A stretch of 64,000 nucleotides of DNA from Culex pipiens pallens (GCF_016801865.2 NC_068939.1:93948067-94012066), one strand, 5' to 3'. Counted from the stretch's first letter, positions 10,713 to 22,238 are shown. The notes: generated by a model from the letters alone, not told the origin. Made by a program: numbers and translations.

Positions 10713-11350
10713 CAGTATGTAAAAAAAGTATTTACACCCCTTTGGCACTATGCACATTTTGTGATGAAACATGTAAAAAAATTAAAGTTTGACAGGAACC
10801 TAGTACTACGTTTTGTTCAGAAACTCATGCCAAACATTTTGCTACAAAAAGGTCATGAAAAGATGATTTCTATAAAAAGTTATATAACAAATACAATTAC
10901 GAAAATAAAAAGGTGCAAAAAAAGTTTGTACACCTTTCGAAAAATTAACATAAATAATGTTATTTGTTGACAAATCACCATAAATCCAGTCTCCCAATTC
11001 CAAATAGGCATCCTTGACTGATTTAAAAATAATTTGGATTGAATATAAAGTTTACTAACTACTTAGTATAAAAGTTTATATAACTCTGGAAATTCTATAT
11101 AAAACTTATCTAAACTTAATTTTGCAAACTTTTAATTTAGCTAAATGTCAATATATTACCATAGAATTGCTAAATAAACATTCTGGAGGGTGTATAACAC
11201 CGTTTTGGGGGTCTTTGTAATCCTAGAATAGATTTCTCGTTGAAATTTCGTACCAACCCGGAATTACGTCGTCGGAAAATCCGCCGGCATCCGAACCGGT
11301 CCACAATTCACAAGTTAATACCTAGGTTTTCTATAAAACCCACGTTTTTG
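10713..11350 (+). mobile_element. Single arm of palindromic TIR element P
   Basis: It starts CAGTATGTAAAAAAAGTATT and matches one arm of the full element at 50511-53682 almost base for base to about 11350 ('tgcctgggcaac'). The second inverted arm is absent, so this is a half element or a solo-arm derivative. The element is expected to be mobilised by a Tc1/mariner-type transposase, judged from the TA flank and terminal CAGT. It has no intact ORF. Confidence 0.8.
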
Positions 11351-11529
11351 AATGCCTGGGCAACTTTTGAATTACTTAACTAAACTTGCTGATTTTGAAT
11401 AGAGACTTATGGGACTCTAAGATGTGGAGCCAATCCAGAGATAATCGAAAGACAATTTTTTTTCTACAAACTTACACACCTGAATATTTAAATTAATGTT
11501 ATTTCATTGTCACAAACTGTTCTATATTT

Positions 11530-12382
11530 GGGTAATTCTCCGCTAACTCACACAGCAGTTGCCCCGACCCCTCTTCGATTTGCGTGAAACTTTGTCCTCA
11601 GGGGTAACTTTTGTCGCTGATCATGATTCCGACGTCCGTTTTTTCGCATGTTCAAAAGTTGGTCGTCATCGATCATGGCCGTTCATGGTCACCCGCGATA
11701 GACACGGACGACGAAACAAAGAGAAACGCAAAAAGTAACTTTTTCAAAACGTTTTTTTCGTAAAATCGCTATAACTCGTGATGTTTATAAGCAAATCCCT
11801 TATGTATATATATCAAAATTTTTGTAATTGTCTGCTCTACAACTTTGTAGAACATTGTTACACTCTTAAAAAATAACCCTGCAAAGTTAGAAAAACACGA
11901 AATTTTAAAATGAAAAATTTTGTTCTAAATGAAAAAATTACCCTTCTGGGTCAATGTAGATTCGAAAAGTACATTAAATGTCCCATAAAATGACATGTTC
12001 CAAAATTTTGTACAGTCGAGTAACGGAAAATGGGAGAATTTTTATAACTTTTTTAGTGTTTTTTTTTTCGATGAAAAATACGTTTTTTTCGGAATTCTGA
12101 GTACGCCATCAAATCGAGCGTCTAATTTTACATAAAAGTCTCTTTGACACCAAATTTCTATCTCATCACCGTTTCAGGCTGCAAATTATTGAAAAACACC
12201 TCTTTTTTCGCATGTTCAAAAATTGAAGCGGTCGTACCGCCCCTCCGTCACGAAATATCAAAAAACGGACCCCGGAATCGTGATCAGGGACAAAAGATAC
12301 CCCTTAGGACAAAGTTTCACGCAAATCGAAAAGGAGTCGGGACAACTTTTCCCGATTTCGTATAATTGGTAGAGAATTACCC
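11530..12382 (+). repeat. Family B repeat, near full length
   Basis: It begins GGGTAATTCTCCGCTAACTC and ends with the inverted GAGAATTACCC. The first about 90 bp ('cagttgccccgacccctctt', 'gcgtgaaactttgtcc') recur inverted at the right end. Internal blocks are shared with 49295-50180, 35955-36535 and 4757-5506. It behaves as a dispersed fold-back or TIR element. The minus-strand 112-residue frame overlapping its end has no motif and is not called. Confidence 0.8.
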
Positions 12383-13086
12383 ATCTAACATTGTTGAAAC
12401 TAAAAGGATCGTTTGTGAAAGATTGATTAATCGCCGTAGTATCAAATAAACAAAATGATTCCACAGAAAGCAATTTCACCACCAAATCGCCGAAGCACAA
12501 TAAATAGTGTTTACAAAATTCCTTCCAGCTCCCTGAAACGAGACCATAAGGAAGGGAAGAACAAAAGCCAACTATCAGAATCCAATATCGAGCCAAGTGC
12601 CAATAAATTGATTCCGAATCTCGATCGTATCAGTAAACACAATAAAAGTTCTTACTCATTGTCAAAACAACTTTTCACCAACCCCTCCTTTTCCATCCAG
12701 CTCTGCTGACACCATTCTAGATCTGCCAATAGTTTAACCGTCGTCGATTGAAAGTTTCAATTTTTATTTATCCCGAGTCGGCCCCTCTCCGGGAAGTACG
12801 GAAAAAAGAAAGGGGCAAAACGAACTTAAAGAGCGAGAAAATCGCTCTCGTCAAGGCAAACAATAGAAACTTTTGCCTTCTTATTTTTATTCTTTATTTT
12901 TCATCTCTCCCCCAACACTGGAAAACACTGTTTTCCACTTTTATTGAACTTTTCTCGCTTTCCTGTTCCCACCGATACCAACACAGTGCTGATTGTTGTT
13001 TTTCTTCTATTTTTTCTTCATCTTCCTGGACAATTGCTGCTGCTGCATCAACACCACCCACTTCCCTTCATTTTTCCACGAACCAG
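12383..13086 (+). other. Repeat-poor intron before exon c
   Basis: Composition is less AT-rich, with a CT-rich tract from 12900 to 13080 and an acceptor at 13085-13086. Overlapping plus-strand frames (12748-13206) run through the real exon c in the right or shifted frame. Their upstream parts carry no recognisable protein and are not called. Confidence 0.5.
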
Positions 13087-13170
13087 GGCGATTATCTACT
13101 GGGTCTACAACTCGGTGATGGTGCTTCCGAGCAAAAAGTATATAATCGATTACAACGAAAACTCTTATCG
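13087..13170 (+). CDS. DIP-family Ig protein, exon c (Ig3 C to D strands)
   Basis: The exon lies between AG (13085-13086) and GTAAGT (13171). Joined to exon b it gives the split Arg codon and then A-I-I-Y-W-V-Y-N-S-V-M-V-L-P-S-K-K-Y, followed by D-Y-N-E-N-S-Y and a split Arg. The Trp is the invariant core residue of the C strand in Ig domains. The Y-W-V-Y-N and L-P-S-K-K-Y blocks are strongly conserved among DIPs of this subgroup in insects as I recall them. The exon is only 84 bp and sits between introns of 3.8 and 4.9 kb, both filled with transposable-element remains. Confidence 0.95.
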
Positions 13171-13580
13171 GTAAGTTATTTCGCGCCCGCTCCCCCGGCT
13201 CTGTAATTGAGATTTATTTTCGCTGATCAGCGCGAGGGCGTCTGATTTCCAACCGATTTGTTGGCGCTGCTGATGCTGATGCTGCTGCAACTCTCTTGCA
13301 GTGAAGTTGGTTTTATTTCTATTTTTGCAGTATTTGTACAAGAAGGTCGAAAGAAAAGTGTAAATGCAACACCTCGGGATTATTTTTGAACGATTTTTTT
13401 TCCTTGAGCTTTGATGGATTGGGTGTACAGATAAGGTTGGGACAGTACTGCTCCTGTTCACATAAATGTCCCATATGCATAAACAGTAAACTGTGAAAAA
13501 GGCATTTGTGTGTTTTTATTAAGTCCAAAAACCATTTTTTTTTCTTTTTTTTTTCTTTTTAACGAAAATAGAAGTCAAAA
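13171..13580 (+). other. Intron, with a family G terminus
   Basis: At about 13437-13483 the text 'acagtactgctcctgttcacataaatgtcccatatgc' matches the termini of the element at 24928-25172. Poly-T tracts follow at 13535-13560. Nothing else was seen. Confidence 0.5.
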
Positions 13581-13985
13581 AAATCAAACCATCATCATTA
13601 ACGACCCCCGGGTCTTTTGTGGTCTCTATTGCAAGTTTCTGCTCGAACCTAGGAGTCCGAAGGCTTGAATGGGGAGAGCACCCAAACCTCTTTCTACTCC
13701 AAGGAACCGTCCACCCCAGTGTTTGAACTGACGACCTTCGGATTGCGAGTCCAACCGCCGCCAGCGATTGCACTGGAGTAGGCTTGGTTTGGTGTGTTGT
13801 TTGTACTTATGGCATGGAGACGACTCCTACACCTGGAATGACTTAACGGCCTAACAACCAAGGCCGGGACCGACATTTTACTTCCTCATCCGATGGAAGG
13901 TTGCAGTAGATGGGAATCGAACCCAGAATCATCCGCTTACAAAGCGGACAGCGTAACCATTCGGCCACGCACTGCCACACTGCCA
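13581..13985 (-). mobile_element. tRNA-derived SINE with two tRNA-like regions (Twin-type)
   Basis: Read on the minus strand, the head at 13985-13900 has a tRNA-like A box (GTGGCCGAATGGTTACG), an anticodon arm closing on TTTGTAA and the B box GGTTCGATTCC. A second tRNA-like piece on the same strand, around 13765-13715, reads TTGGACTCGCAATCCGAAGG with a B-box-like TCAGTTCAAAC. Two tRNA-related regions in tandem are the published hallmark of Culex Twin SINEs. This copy's 3' boundary near 13581 is approximate. Confidence 0.75.
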
Positions 13986-16267
13986 CGTATGTTGAAACCA
14001 TAGCTCGTAAATTCAATTTTAAAAACTTTTTTATTTCCCCCCTTCCCCCCCACTTGACATTGGTCAGAGTCGAGGGACATTTCAAATAATAGTGATCAAA
14101 GAAAATATTTGTGATTTTTTGTCGAAAAGATTACATTGAAAATTTTAAGTTCACGATTATTATTGACAATGTGCCTCATTTAATCTTCATTTTGAAGGAT
14201 CTGGTAAATTTAGCCGAAAGTAATTTCGCCGAAGGTCATTTCGCCGAATGGGAAGTTTTGCCTATTTTTTGCAAGTTATTTGAACACAAAATATGTTTAA
14301 AAGTGTTTGTCTCCCCTTCCTTCATAATCGGCCCGAAAAATCAGGAGAAAAAAAAGTTTTCAAAAATGTTATCAAAAAAAAAAACTCGCCAAATTTTGTT
14401 TTCTAAAAACTTTTCAACATTGATTACAAGAACTATCCATGTTTGAAACAAATCTATCCTAAGATAAGTTAATGAAATTTAGCTAAAAACAGTGAGTTGT
14501 GAGATAGAAATATTTTAAAAATATTTTCCAAGAAATACTCATTTAAAAACAATACAAAAACTAAAAAAAAAACAACATTATAAAAAAAGCTGCTCATTTT
14601 TTATACAACTTATGTTTATGTTTAAAAGAATGCATTAAATCACAGAATAAGAAATCTTCAAACTCGTAGTTTTTTTTTTTTTAAATTTTGATGAACAATT
14701 AAATTTTGCTTGATTTCGTCATGTTAAAAAATGCAAAAACTCTTAGTGAATAAACCTTTTTTCAAATAACTGGTAGATTTGAATAGAATGCAAAAACTTA
14801 TTGAATATTTTTAGGACCATAGTACTGGTCTTTACGAAAAGAATGCTAAACCTCCAAGTTCCTTTTTTTATCTAAAAAATATTTACTTTAAAAAAACAAA
14901 AAGACTTTTTCAACACGAGTCGTACATTTTTCAAACGAGGTTTACCGAGTTTTATTTAGCGATTTCGAAAAACGCTTCTAGAATGGAAATTCACGTCAAA
15001 TATTCATGTTTTTAGTAAATTCACCGTTCTCAACAAAGCATAATGAAAAATTTAACTTTTCGATACTAGTGTTGAAAAGTTCAACTTATCAGCACCCATT
15101 TCAGTGCTGGAAAGTAAAACTTTTCAGCACTGGTATTGAAAGGAATTAATTTTCCAAGTAGACCGTTTCGTTTCTCCAGAAGGACAGGGAAAGATGGCAG
15201 TTTCACAGCGGAATTTCAAAAATAAATATAAAAAAATAAAATCATTAAATTTATTGATTTTGTTTTTTTATTTAAATAATCAAAAAAACTGTTAAAATAA
15301 AAAAAAACACTTCCAAAATTTGTTTTTTTTTATTTTTAAACTTCTGAACAATTGTTCAAAAAACGTTTGCTACCGATTTTGTCTATTCGCTGAAATGTCC
15401 ATTCGGTAAAACGACACACATTTTCGTAAGCACATTTTCGACACGATTCAATTTTTTTCGAAAATTTCTATTTATTTAAAAAGAATTTTATTGCGGTGGT
15501 TTTAACCCATACATTTCTGCGGCTCAAAGAATTTCCTTTTTGGTCCACTAAAACTTATCAATAAATGTAGAATGAATTAGGTACAGTTTATCTTTTTTAA
15601 TGTTTTCAAATTTACTTACCTTAGGAATTGAAATTTTGGTGATCCAAATAATTTTCCAAATAAGTTAGTCTTTTCAGTTGACATTATATTTAGATTCACA
15701 GAATCATTTTATGTATTTTTAAGGCATTTTCCGAAAAATCAATCAATCTTTTGAAACCTATTTTTTGATAAAAATGCCATTTACTTGTTTCAATATTACG
15801 TTGATGATTAATTATTCATGACCAGAGTAGGCATTGTGTCTCTTGGCTCATCTATTTTTATTTTATTTTCATTTTATTTTTTTGGTCTTATTTTTCAAAT
15901 TTGTTAGATTTCCTTAAAAAATGTGCTCTTAAAATATTTATCATGAGAAAATATCTGCGGATTGGTTTTATGTCTATGTTGTAATAGGTTACTGCCCAGA
16001 TTTTTGTCGAAACTTTTTTCAAGATGTGAGGATTTTCGAATAAATAATTATTTGGAAACTAGATTCAGAGCATTTTGCACTATGATTTTTATAACACACA
16101 TTCTAGCATGTTCATGACTAAGGGAACTATCGATATATTTTTTCATTAATACCCTCAAGAACTGTTTTCAGAATAATTGATAACAAAGTTTGAGCATTTT
16201 TACATTTTTACAATCACATTCTTGAGCAACTCTCTACGAAATCGGCCGATTTCGACCATTTTTATTT
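13986..16267 (+). other. AT-rich intron with a diverged family F copy
   Basis: From about 14905 to 15195 there are blocks of family F: 'ttttcaacacgagtcgtacattt', 'cgaggtttaccgag', 'cagcacccatttcagtgctg', 'tccagaaggacaggga'. They are diverged from 23043-23450. The rest is poly-A/T-rich without splice-bounded coding potential. The sentence-like repeat 'ttcgccgaa' at 14210-14250 is a short local repeat. Confidence 0.5.
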
Positions 16268-17700
16268 TTTGTATTTTTTTATTTGACTCAAACTTTGTGG
16301 GGGCCTTTCCTATGACCAAATAAGCTATTTTGCGTCATTGGTTCACCCATACAAGTCTCCATACAATTTTGGCTGCTGTCCATACAAAAATGGTATGTAA
16401 ATATTCAAACAGCTGTAACTTTTGAGTGAATTTTCTGATCAATTTGGTGTCTTCGGCAAAGTTGTAGGTATTGTTGAGGACAGTTGAGAAAAAATAGGTA
16501 CACGGAAAAAATTGCATATTTTTTTATCAATTTTTTTTTACTAAAACTCAATTTCCCAAAATACGTATTTTTTGATTTTCGAGAATTTTTTATATGTTTT
16601 AGGGGACAAAAATCCGCAACTTTTGAGCCATAGAGAAACATGGTCAAAAAATCTGCCGCCGAGTTATGAATTTTTGAAAAAATATTTATTTTTGGAAACA
16701 ATCGTGTAATTTTCCGATCTTTTCGAAAAAAATATTTTGAAAATTTTTAAATCAAGACTAACATTTTAAAAGGGCCAAATATTGAATATTACGCCCATTT
16801 AAAATGCTAGTCTTGATTTAAAAAATTTCAAAATATTTTTTTCGAAAAGATCGGAAAATTTCACGAATTTTTCATGTATTAACATTGAAAATCGGACCAT
16901 TAATTGCTGAGATATCGTCATTGGAAAATGGTGGGCTGATTGGGTGATACTTAGAAAACTTCAATTTTCGTGTATCTTTTTCTTTAAGCCGCTGTATTTC
17001 AGCAACCAGAGGTCCAATCTTCAATGTCTCTTAGACAATTTTATAGCAAATTTTCTGAACTTTTCAAAAAAAATATTTTTAGTAATGGTCACTCATGGTC
17101 ACTATTTTTAAAAATTGAAAAACTGCAAATATTTCGCTAAAATCAAACTTTCGGTGGCTATATCTTGAAAACGGAGCCCTTTATCAAAAAATCTGTAGAG
17201 TACTTTTCGATTGCAAATTCAATTTTGCATTAAAAAGTAATTTCAAACTTGTTTTTGCATGAAACTTCGATTTTTTCCAAAAATCACTATTTTTTCAAAA
17301 AATCATAACTTGGCGTCAGATTTTTTGACCATGTTTCTCTATGGCTCAAAAGTTGCGGATTTTTGCCCCTAAAACATATCAAAAAATCTCGAAAATCAAA
17401 AAATACGTATTTTGGGAAATTGAGTTTTAGTAAAAAAAAATTGATAAAAAAATATGCAATTTTTTTCCGTGTACCTATTTTTTCTCAACTGTCCTCAACA
17501 ATACCTACAACTTTGCCGAAGACACCAAATTGATCAGAAAATTCACTCAAAAGTTACAGCTGTTTGAATATTTACATACCATTTTTGTATGGACAGCTGC
17601 TAAAATTGTATGGAGACTTGTATGGGTGAACCAATGACACAAAATAGCATAATTGGTCATAGGGAAGGCCCCCACAAAGTTTGAGCCAAATAAAAAAATA
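16268..17700. repeat. Family C fold-back element, 1.4 kb
   Basis: The left arm (about 16280-16690) and right arm (about 17300-17690) are close inverted copies. The left reads ACTCAAACTTTGTGGGGGCC and the right ends GGCCCCCACAAAGTTTGAGC. A smaller internal palindrome at 16716-16868 is built on 'ttttccgatcttttcgaaaa' and 'atcaagactaac'. A single transcript would fold into a hairpin of roughly 400 bp. Degraded copies lie at 430-1072, 45800-46790 and 61926-63395. Confidence 0.85.
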
Positions 17701-18060
17701 CAAATAAAATCCATTTCCGGTTTTGGTAGAGAATTGCTCTCTTGCTCTCCGTAAGTTTGACAATTGAAAGTCACCTTTGTAGTGAACTTAATAAATTTTC
17801 TGTAGCAGGAAATTTCATCTTTTTTTCACGGGAAAGTTACAAATCCTTTTGATTAAATGATGTCTGTAATTAAGACATCAATCCGCTGGGTAGAGATTTT
17901 TTTATCGGTAGCAGCAACAGCATCTGTAGCATAAAACTCAAATTTTCTTTCAAATATGCACTCTACGCGAACACACTAATCCTGATAATGTGCTAATCCA
18001 CTTTGTACTAACGCCCTTTTCCGGTATTTTTTTTCACCTTTGCCTCAAACCCCATTTTAG

Positions 18061-18170
18061 GGCCCACATGAAGCTTACCATCAAGAATTTATCGCTCGGC
18101 GATTTTGGGAATTATCGCTGCATATCGAAAAACTCGCTCGGCGAAACCGAGGGCTCGATTCGCGTCTACG
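18061..18170 (+). CDS. DIP-family Ig protein, exon d (Ig3 E to G strands)
   Basis: The exon is bounded by TTTTAG at 18060 and GTAAGT at 18171. It completes the Arg codon and then encodes A-H-M-K-L-T-I-K-N-L-S-L, followed by G-D-F-G-N-Y-R-C-I-S-K-N-S-L-G-E-T-E-G-S-I-R-V-Y. D-F-G-N-Y-R-C is the F-strand motif carrying the second cysteine of the Ig3 disulphide. N-S-L-G-E-T-E-G is the F-G turn and G strand typical of DIPs. N-L-S is a potential N-glycosylation site. The exon ends with the first base of a Glu codon. Confidence 0.96.
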
Positions 18171-18381
18171 GTAAGTCAGTGTTGCCAGCCAGTTCACGTG
18201 CACGTGCACGTGCTGCGCCTGCTTAGCACGTGGAATTTCGGGTGGAATTTATATGCTCGAGACGCTTTCTTGGTTCAGGTGAAAATACTGACAATCAAGA
18301 AAATAATTAAGATAAAAAATTCCTTAATCAACTTGGCTGCAATTTTTTCCCCTTTTTTTTGCTCTTCATCTTGGCACCCAG
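18171..18381 (+). other. Short intron between exons d and e
   Basis: This 211-bp intron has GTAAGT and a T-rich tract before CCCAG. It contains a CACGTG-rich run at about 18195-18218 (repeated GTGCAC/CACGTG). No element was found. Confidence 0.8.
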
Positions 18382-18441
18382 AAATTCCGATGCCGTCGAC
18401 ACCGTCGAAGCAAATAACACACGTAGTGGAACCGAAAGAAG
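18382..18441 (+). CDS. DIP-family Ig protein, exon e (post-Ig3 linker)
   Basis: This 60-bp exon, between CCCAG (ending 18381) and GTAAGT (18442), encodes E-I-P-M-P-S-T-P-S-K-Q-I-T-H-V-V-E-P-K-E plus one base of the next codon. The Pro/Ser/Thr-rich linker right after the Ig3 G strand, with P-S-T-P-S-K-Q, is what I recall for DIPs of this subgroup in flies. It starts the stalk between the Ig domains and the membrane anchor. Phase 1 at both ends makes this exon symmetric, so skipping it would keep the reading frame. Alternative use is possible but not shown. Confidence 0.9.
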
Positions 18442-18721
18442 GTAAGTGGATTATTTAAATGACATCGTTTTGCCTTCTGTTTCTTTGTCCTGCGACGACC
18501 ACGGTTTGGTGTCCTGAACCTTATCGCGTCCTTTTTTTTTCTCCCCTTAACCCTGGTCCCTGAACCGTCGATTGTTGGTCGTCTACCGTTTGGTGTCTCA
18601 ATTTCTTCTAATTAATATTAATTCCGACGATTTCTTTTTTCTTCTCTTTCTTTCTCGATTCTCCGTTTAATCAAATCTCCTTCCACCCGCCCACAAATTT
18701 CCCTCTCATTTGTTTTGGCAG
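18442..18721 (+). other. Short intron between exons e and f
   Basis: This 280-bp intron is CT/T-rich over its second half and ends TTTTGGCAG. No repeat was recognised. Confidence 0.8.
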
Positions 18722-18913
18722 TGCTGCCAGCGCGGAACGAAAGCTTGAAAAACGTCCAGCTGCAGCAGCCAGAGGTGCTGTTCCCGCTGAAGAACGACGA
18801 AAGTTACGCGCAACGCTCGCCCAACGGGATTCCGTTCGAGCGCAAGGGACTGCCGATTGGCAGCCAGGGCTTCTACACGGACTCGCCGCCGAAGGACTTT
18901 GGGGTGTCGCACG
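18722..18913 (+). CDS. DIP-family Ig protein, exon f (stalk)
   Basis: The exon runs from after GGCAG to GTAAGG at 18914. It completes a Val codon and reads V-L-P-A-R-N-E-S-L and on to G-F-Y-T-D-S-P-P-K-D-F-G-V-S-H. It has no Ig fold: it is a low-complexity, Gln/Pro/Asn-containing extracellular stalk with one sequon (N-E-S). It is GC-richer than everything around it and uses G/C-ending codons, as expected of a real exon. The exon is phase 1 to phase 1, like exon e. The family D repeat begins only 20 nt into the following intron, at 18934. F-Y-T-x-x-P-P resembles a stretch I recall near the C-terminus of fly relatives. Confidence 0.92.
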
Positions 18914-18933
18914 GTAAGGTTTTTTGGTCAAAT

Positions 18934-19150
18934 CGTCGCTGTCGTGCTTTCTTGTCGCACGTATATTTTGGACCAAATTGAGTTAAGAACGCCACTTTGT
19001 GCAGCTCACAATGCCTGTCACCTTTGGACAGATCCCCAAAATTTCAGTTTTAATCTTGTCGTGCTATCTTGACACCCCCTGAAAATTGCTGCAAATGCGA
19101 CAACTGGCCTAAGGGACTTCAAGTCAGAACGCGTTTGACACACAAACGGG
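18934..19150 (+). mobile_element. Truncated family D TIR element next to a splice donor
   Basis: It starts CGTCGCTGTCGTGCTTTCTT, matching the D termini at 62659 and (inverted) 63992. Internal matches follow ('gttaagaacgcca', 'cagatccccaaaat', 'cttgtcgtgctatcttg', 'aactggcctaagggacttca', 'cgcgtttgac'). Part of the middle is deleted and the far terminus is missing. It begins at intron position 21 downstream of exon f. Confidence 0.8.
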
Positions 19151-19325
19151 TATTGAGGGACTCATTTGAGTAAGTGAATTGAGTTCAAATCCCAAATTTC
19201 AGCTCAATTGGACGTAATTGAAGCTGGCGCCCCACCCTAATTTTTTTTAAACACATTGGCCACTAATGCGATCATTTTCAACACCTCTGGCGTATACGCC
19301 AGATCTTTGTGCAAGTTTTGATATT

Positions 19326-19450
19326 ACACTCAAACCTCGATGGTTTGACACCAACTGTTGTCAAACGAACGGGGTCACTTTTTAGTTTGACAGTCTTTTT
19401 ACACGGAGCTCACACACACTACCAAATGTTTGTTATGATAGTGTGCAAAA
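19326..19450 (+). repeat. Family E repeat fragment
   Basis: It opens 'cactcaaacctcgatggtttgacacc' and carries GTCAAACGAACGGGGTCACT and 'cacactaccaaatgtttgt', as in the copy at 1120-1350. It is truncated on its right side. Confidence 0.65.
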
Positions 19451-22024
19451 AAAAATTCGAAAAACTTCTAAATTTTTATGAAAATTAAAGTTTAATCAAC
19501 TGAAAACCAGTTAAAATGCATTTCCCGCGTTTATAATCATATTCAGCATGTTTGAACTCCTTTGAAAACCTTTTAAATTTTCATGAAATACCAACGTACA
19601 GTCCCACGAAAAGTTTTTTTTTTGAAAAAAGATTCCGTCAATACCTCGATATTTTGAAAACTAATGATTGGAAAGCAACTGTACGCCTGTAAAATGAATT
19701 TTAAAACACTTTTTTCATTCAAATGTTGAAACCTAGCCCCTCCCCCCTTGACTTTCGTCAGAGCCGAGGGACATAAACTTCAAAAAATATTTGCAACGGC
19801 TAAAATGATTTACGTTTAATCTAATAGGGGTTCAGTTCAAAGGGGAAAAGCATTCAATTCCATCAAGAACGTAAATTAAAGCATTTTTGACTGAAATTTA
19901 GTAAGTATTCTGAAAGCGTAATTCCATTCATGTAATAATTCATGTTAATCCAACGGACAGGATGGATCAGGCTAATTTTATTTATCGAGTTTAGTTCATT
20001 GTGTTGTGTTGTAATGCTTGAGTGGTCAAATAGAACTTTGTTTTAAGTTAAAAATAAATAAATAAATAAAAATAAATGTAATACTTCTAATTATCTCGCA
20101 TATTTACGCATAAAAAAGTGAAAACCAACAACAAAATAATTTGGGAACTAAATTTATGTTTTTATTTCATACGACCTTTTGGAATACCATGCGTAAACAA
20201 TATTGACAGCGCGGGGACTTCAGGAAACTGCATGCGTGTCAGATCCCTGCTTCACCACGACAACCTTTTGATTTTGTCATTCTGCTTACGTTCGTTTTAC
20301 ATACAAACGAAATCTTTCGAAAAAGTCACTCACACAGTTACCTCTCTCTAGAAATACATTCGCTCAGAGAACGGTCGTTTGACATTTAATCGAGATTCCG
20401 ATCATCTCTTTCATGAACGCATTCAAATGACTTCTGTCACCACGCAGCAAACACAAGGAAGAGAGAGAGACGACAACGAGAGAAAGAGAAAGAGGACGTT
20501 CTCTCGTTCGGGCAGCTGCTTGAGTGGTGCTCATTTTTCGTTCGTTTCGTCTTTGTGTTTACGTTCACCGACCGTCGCCAAGCAATAACAATCATGATAG
20601 GCGCTGTGTGTCAGCGATTAAATTTCGTTTTGGGAAATGATCTTAGCAAATGGAGGGTTGTTTGTTGAAGGTCACTATTTTTAAAAATCGAAAACTGAAA
20701 TCAAATTTTCGGTGGCTATATCTTGAAAATAAGGCTCTTTATCTGTACTTTTTGAATTATTCGCACTACAGCATCTGAAATAGTAAATGTACCCATTCCC
20801 AGTTGTAATATTACCATAATTATTTTGCTGTAAACCCTATCACTTGACATTGTTGAAATGGCTTATTTAAATGTTGAGAACGATTTGATTATTTTTAATG
20901 TATTCGCCACATCGGAAAGTTCCACCACGATTTTATTTATTACAATCCCAAAACTGGGACTCAGCGACCAAAATATAAGTGTTTTCTGATAAAAAGGGAT
21001 ATTATCCCGAAAAAGAAGTAAATGTAAACATTTTCAGTGGTAAAATTAAATTTTTATTTACATGAAAGATGTTCACCCCCAGATGGTGATTTGTTTACTT
21101 TGGAAATAAGAGAAAGTTGAAATTTTTTAACATTTTGGTTTGGGTTATACTTATAAAAATGGCACTCTGCAATGCATTTCCGAATCTATTTTACATTGTT
21201 TCTTTAAAGAACAGCATCTTCAACCTGAAACGTTTAAAACTGTCTTCATCTGAAATGCTGCACAACGACATTTTCCATTCCCTCAAAAAAGAACGTCTCC
21301 TTTCTGCTTTAGCCCACCTGTCAAAATTTGTGCTGAACATGCCAAACGTTTAGGGATTATTCCATCTTCCCTGGCTTTAGCTTCCCGAAAGGACACAAAA
21401 CGGACGTTGGATCGTCTCTGGAAAAAAACGAAAATCTCCAGCTCGAGACCCACCCACTAGAAAAACGTTCGAGGTGGAAAAACGCTGCAAAACATTGTTT
21501 TCCGTGGGACGCAATTTTCGGAAGGACATTTCAAGCACCACTTTCCCTCTGTGTGCCCGCAGGACACAATCCCCAAACCAGGACCCAGGGACGGAAAGAT
21601 GAGTTTTTTTTTTTTGAAATGCCAAAACTCAGCCTCCCAAAATTTCCCGCTCCGCGCCACCACGGCAAATCCGTTCCCACGCTTAGCCGGAGGTGAAATC
21701 GCATTCCGAAATGTGGAAATTTAAATTAACTGGATTTGAATATTAATGCTGATGGCGACGCGGAGTCGACTGGGCTGAGCCGGGATGAACGCTTTTTTGC
21801 TCCCACGCTGCTGTCACGTGGATTTTTATATATTTTTTTCGTTCTATTTTTTCAACGGAGGATGCAACCAACTCGTCGTTCGCACTTTTGACTCGCCATG
21901 CATTTGGAACCGGATGATGACGGTGCTGTCACCGAAAGCTGGCACTCGTTTGAAAGAGTAGGGATGGGCAGGATAGGAAATGATATAGAAATTTTTATTA
22001 AATTTAAAGTTTTTATATTCTTTC
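19451..22024 (+). other. Intron body, mostly unassigned
   Basis: A less AT-rich stretch at 20190-20620 contains an AGAGAG-rich tract (20460-20500) and several CGTTCG motifs. At 20665-20750 there is a small family C fragment ('ttcggtggctatatcttgaaaat'). Another GC-richer, repeat-poor stretch runs 21350-21960. No ORF with splice support was seen. Confidence 0.45.
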
Positions 22025-22026
22025 TA

Positions 22027-22238
22027 CACAGTTAAAACAAATCATGGTTATATTATATCTGGAAGTGAGTACACCTTTTAAGTCAGAAAAAAAATTGCAT
22101 GTAAAAATGTGTAATTTTACCACTTTTCTGGTGTAATGTCACTTTAACAGTCTAAACTTAAGTAAAATAACATCATAAAAGAGATAATAATCAACCTTCC
22201 AAAACTACACATTCAAAATTTACACATTTTTTACTGTG
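22027..22238. mobile_element. 212-bp MITE with TA duplication
   Basis: The ends are CACAGTTAAAAC and the inverted TTTTTTACTGTG, flanked by TA at 22025-22026 and 22239-22240. The whole unit is AT-rich with further internal inverted pieces ('acacctttt', 'gtgtaattttac'). It has no ORF. Confidence 0.7.

Noticed and set aside
13900..13985. Functional tRNA gene (anticodon TGT-like) on the minus strand
   Set aside because: The acceptor stem does not close cleanly, and the sequence continues into a SINE body with a second tRNA-like part.
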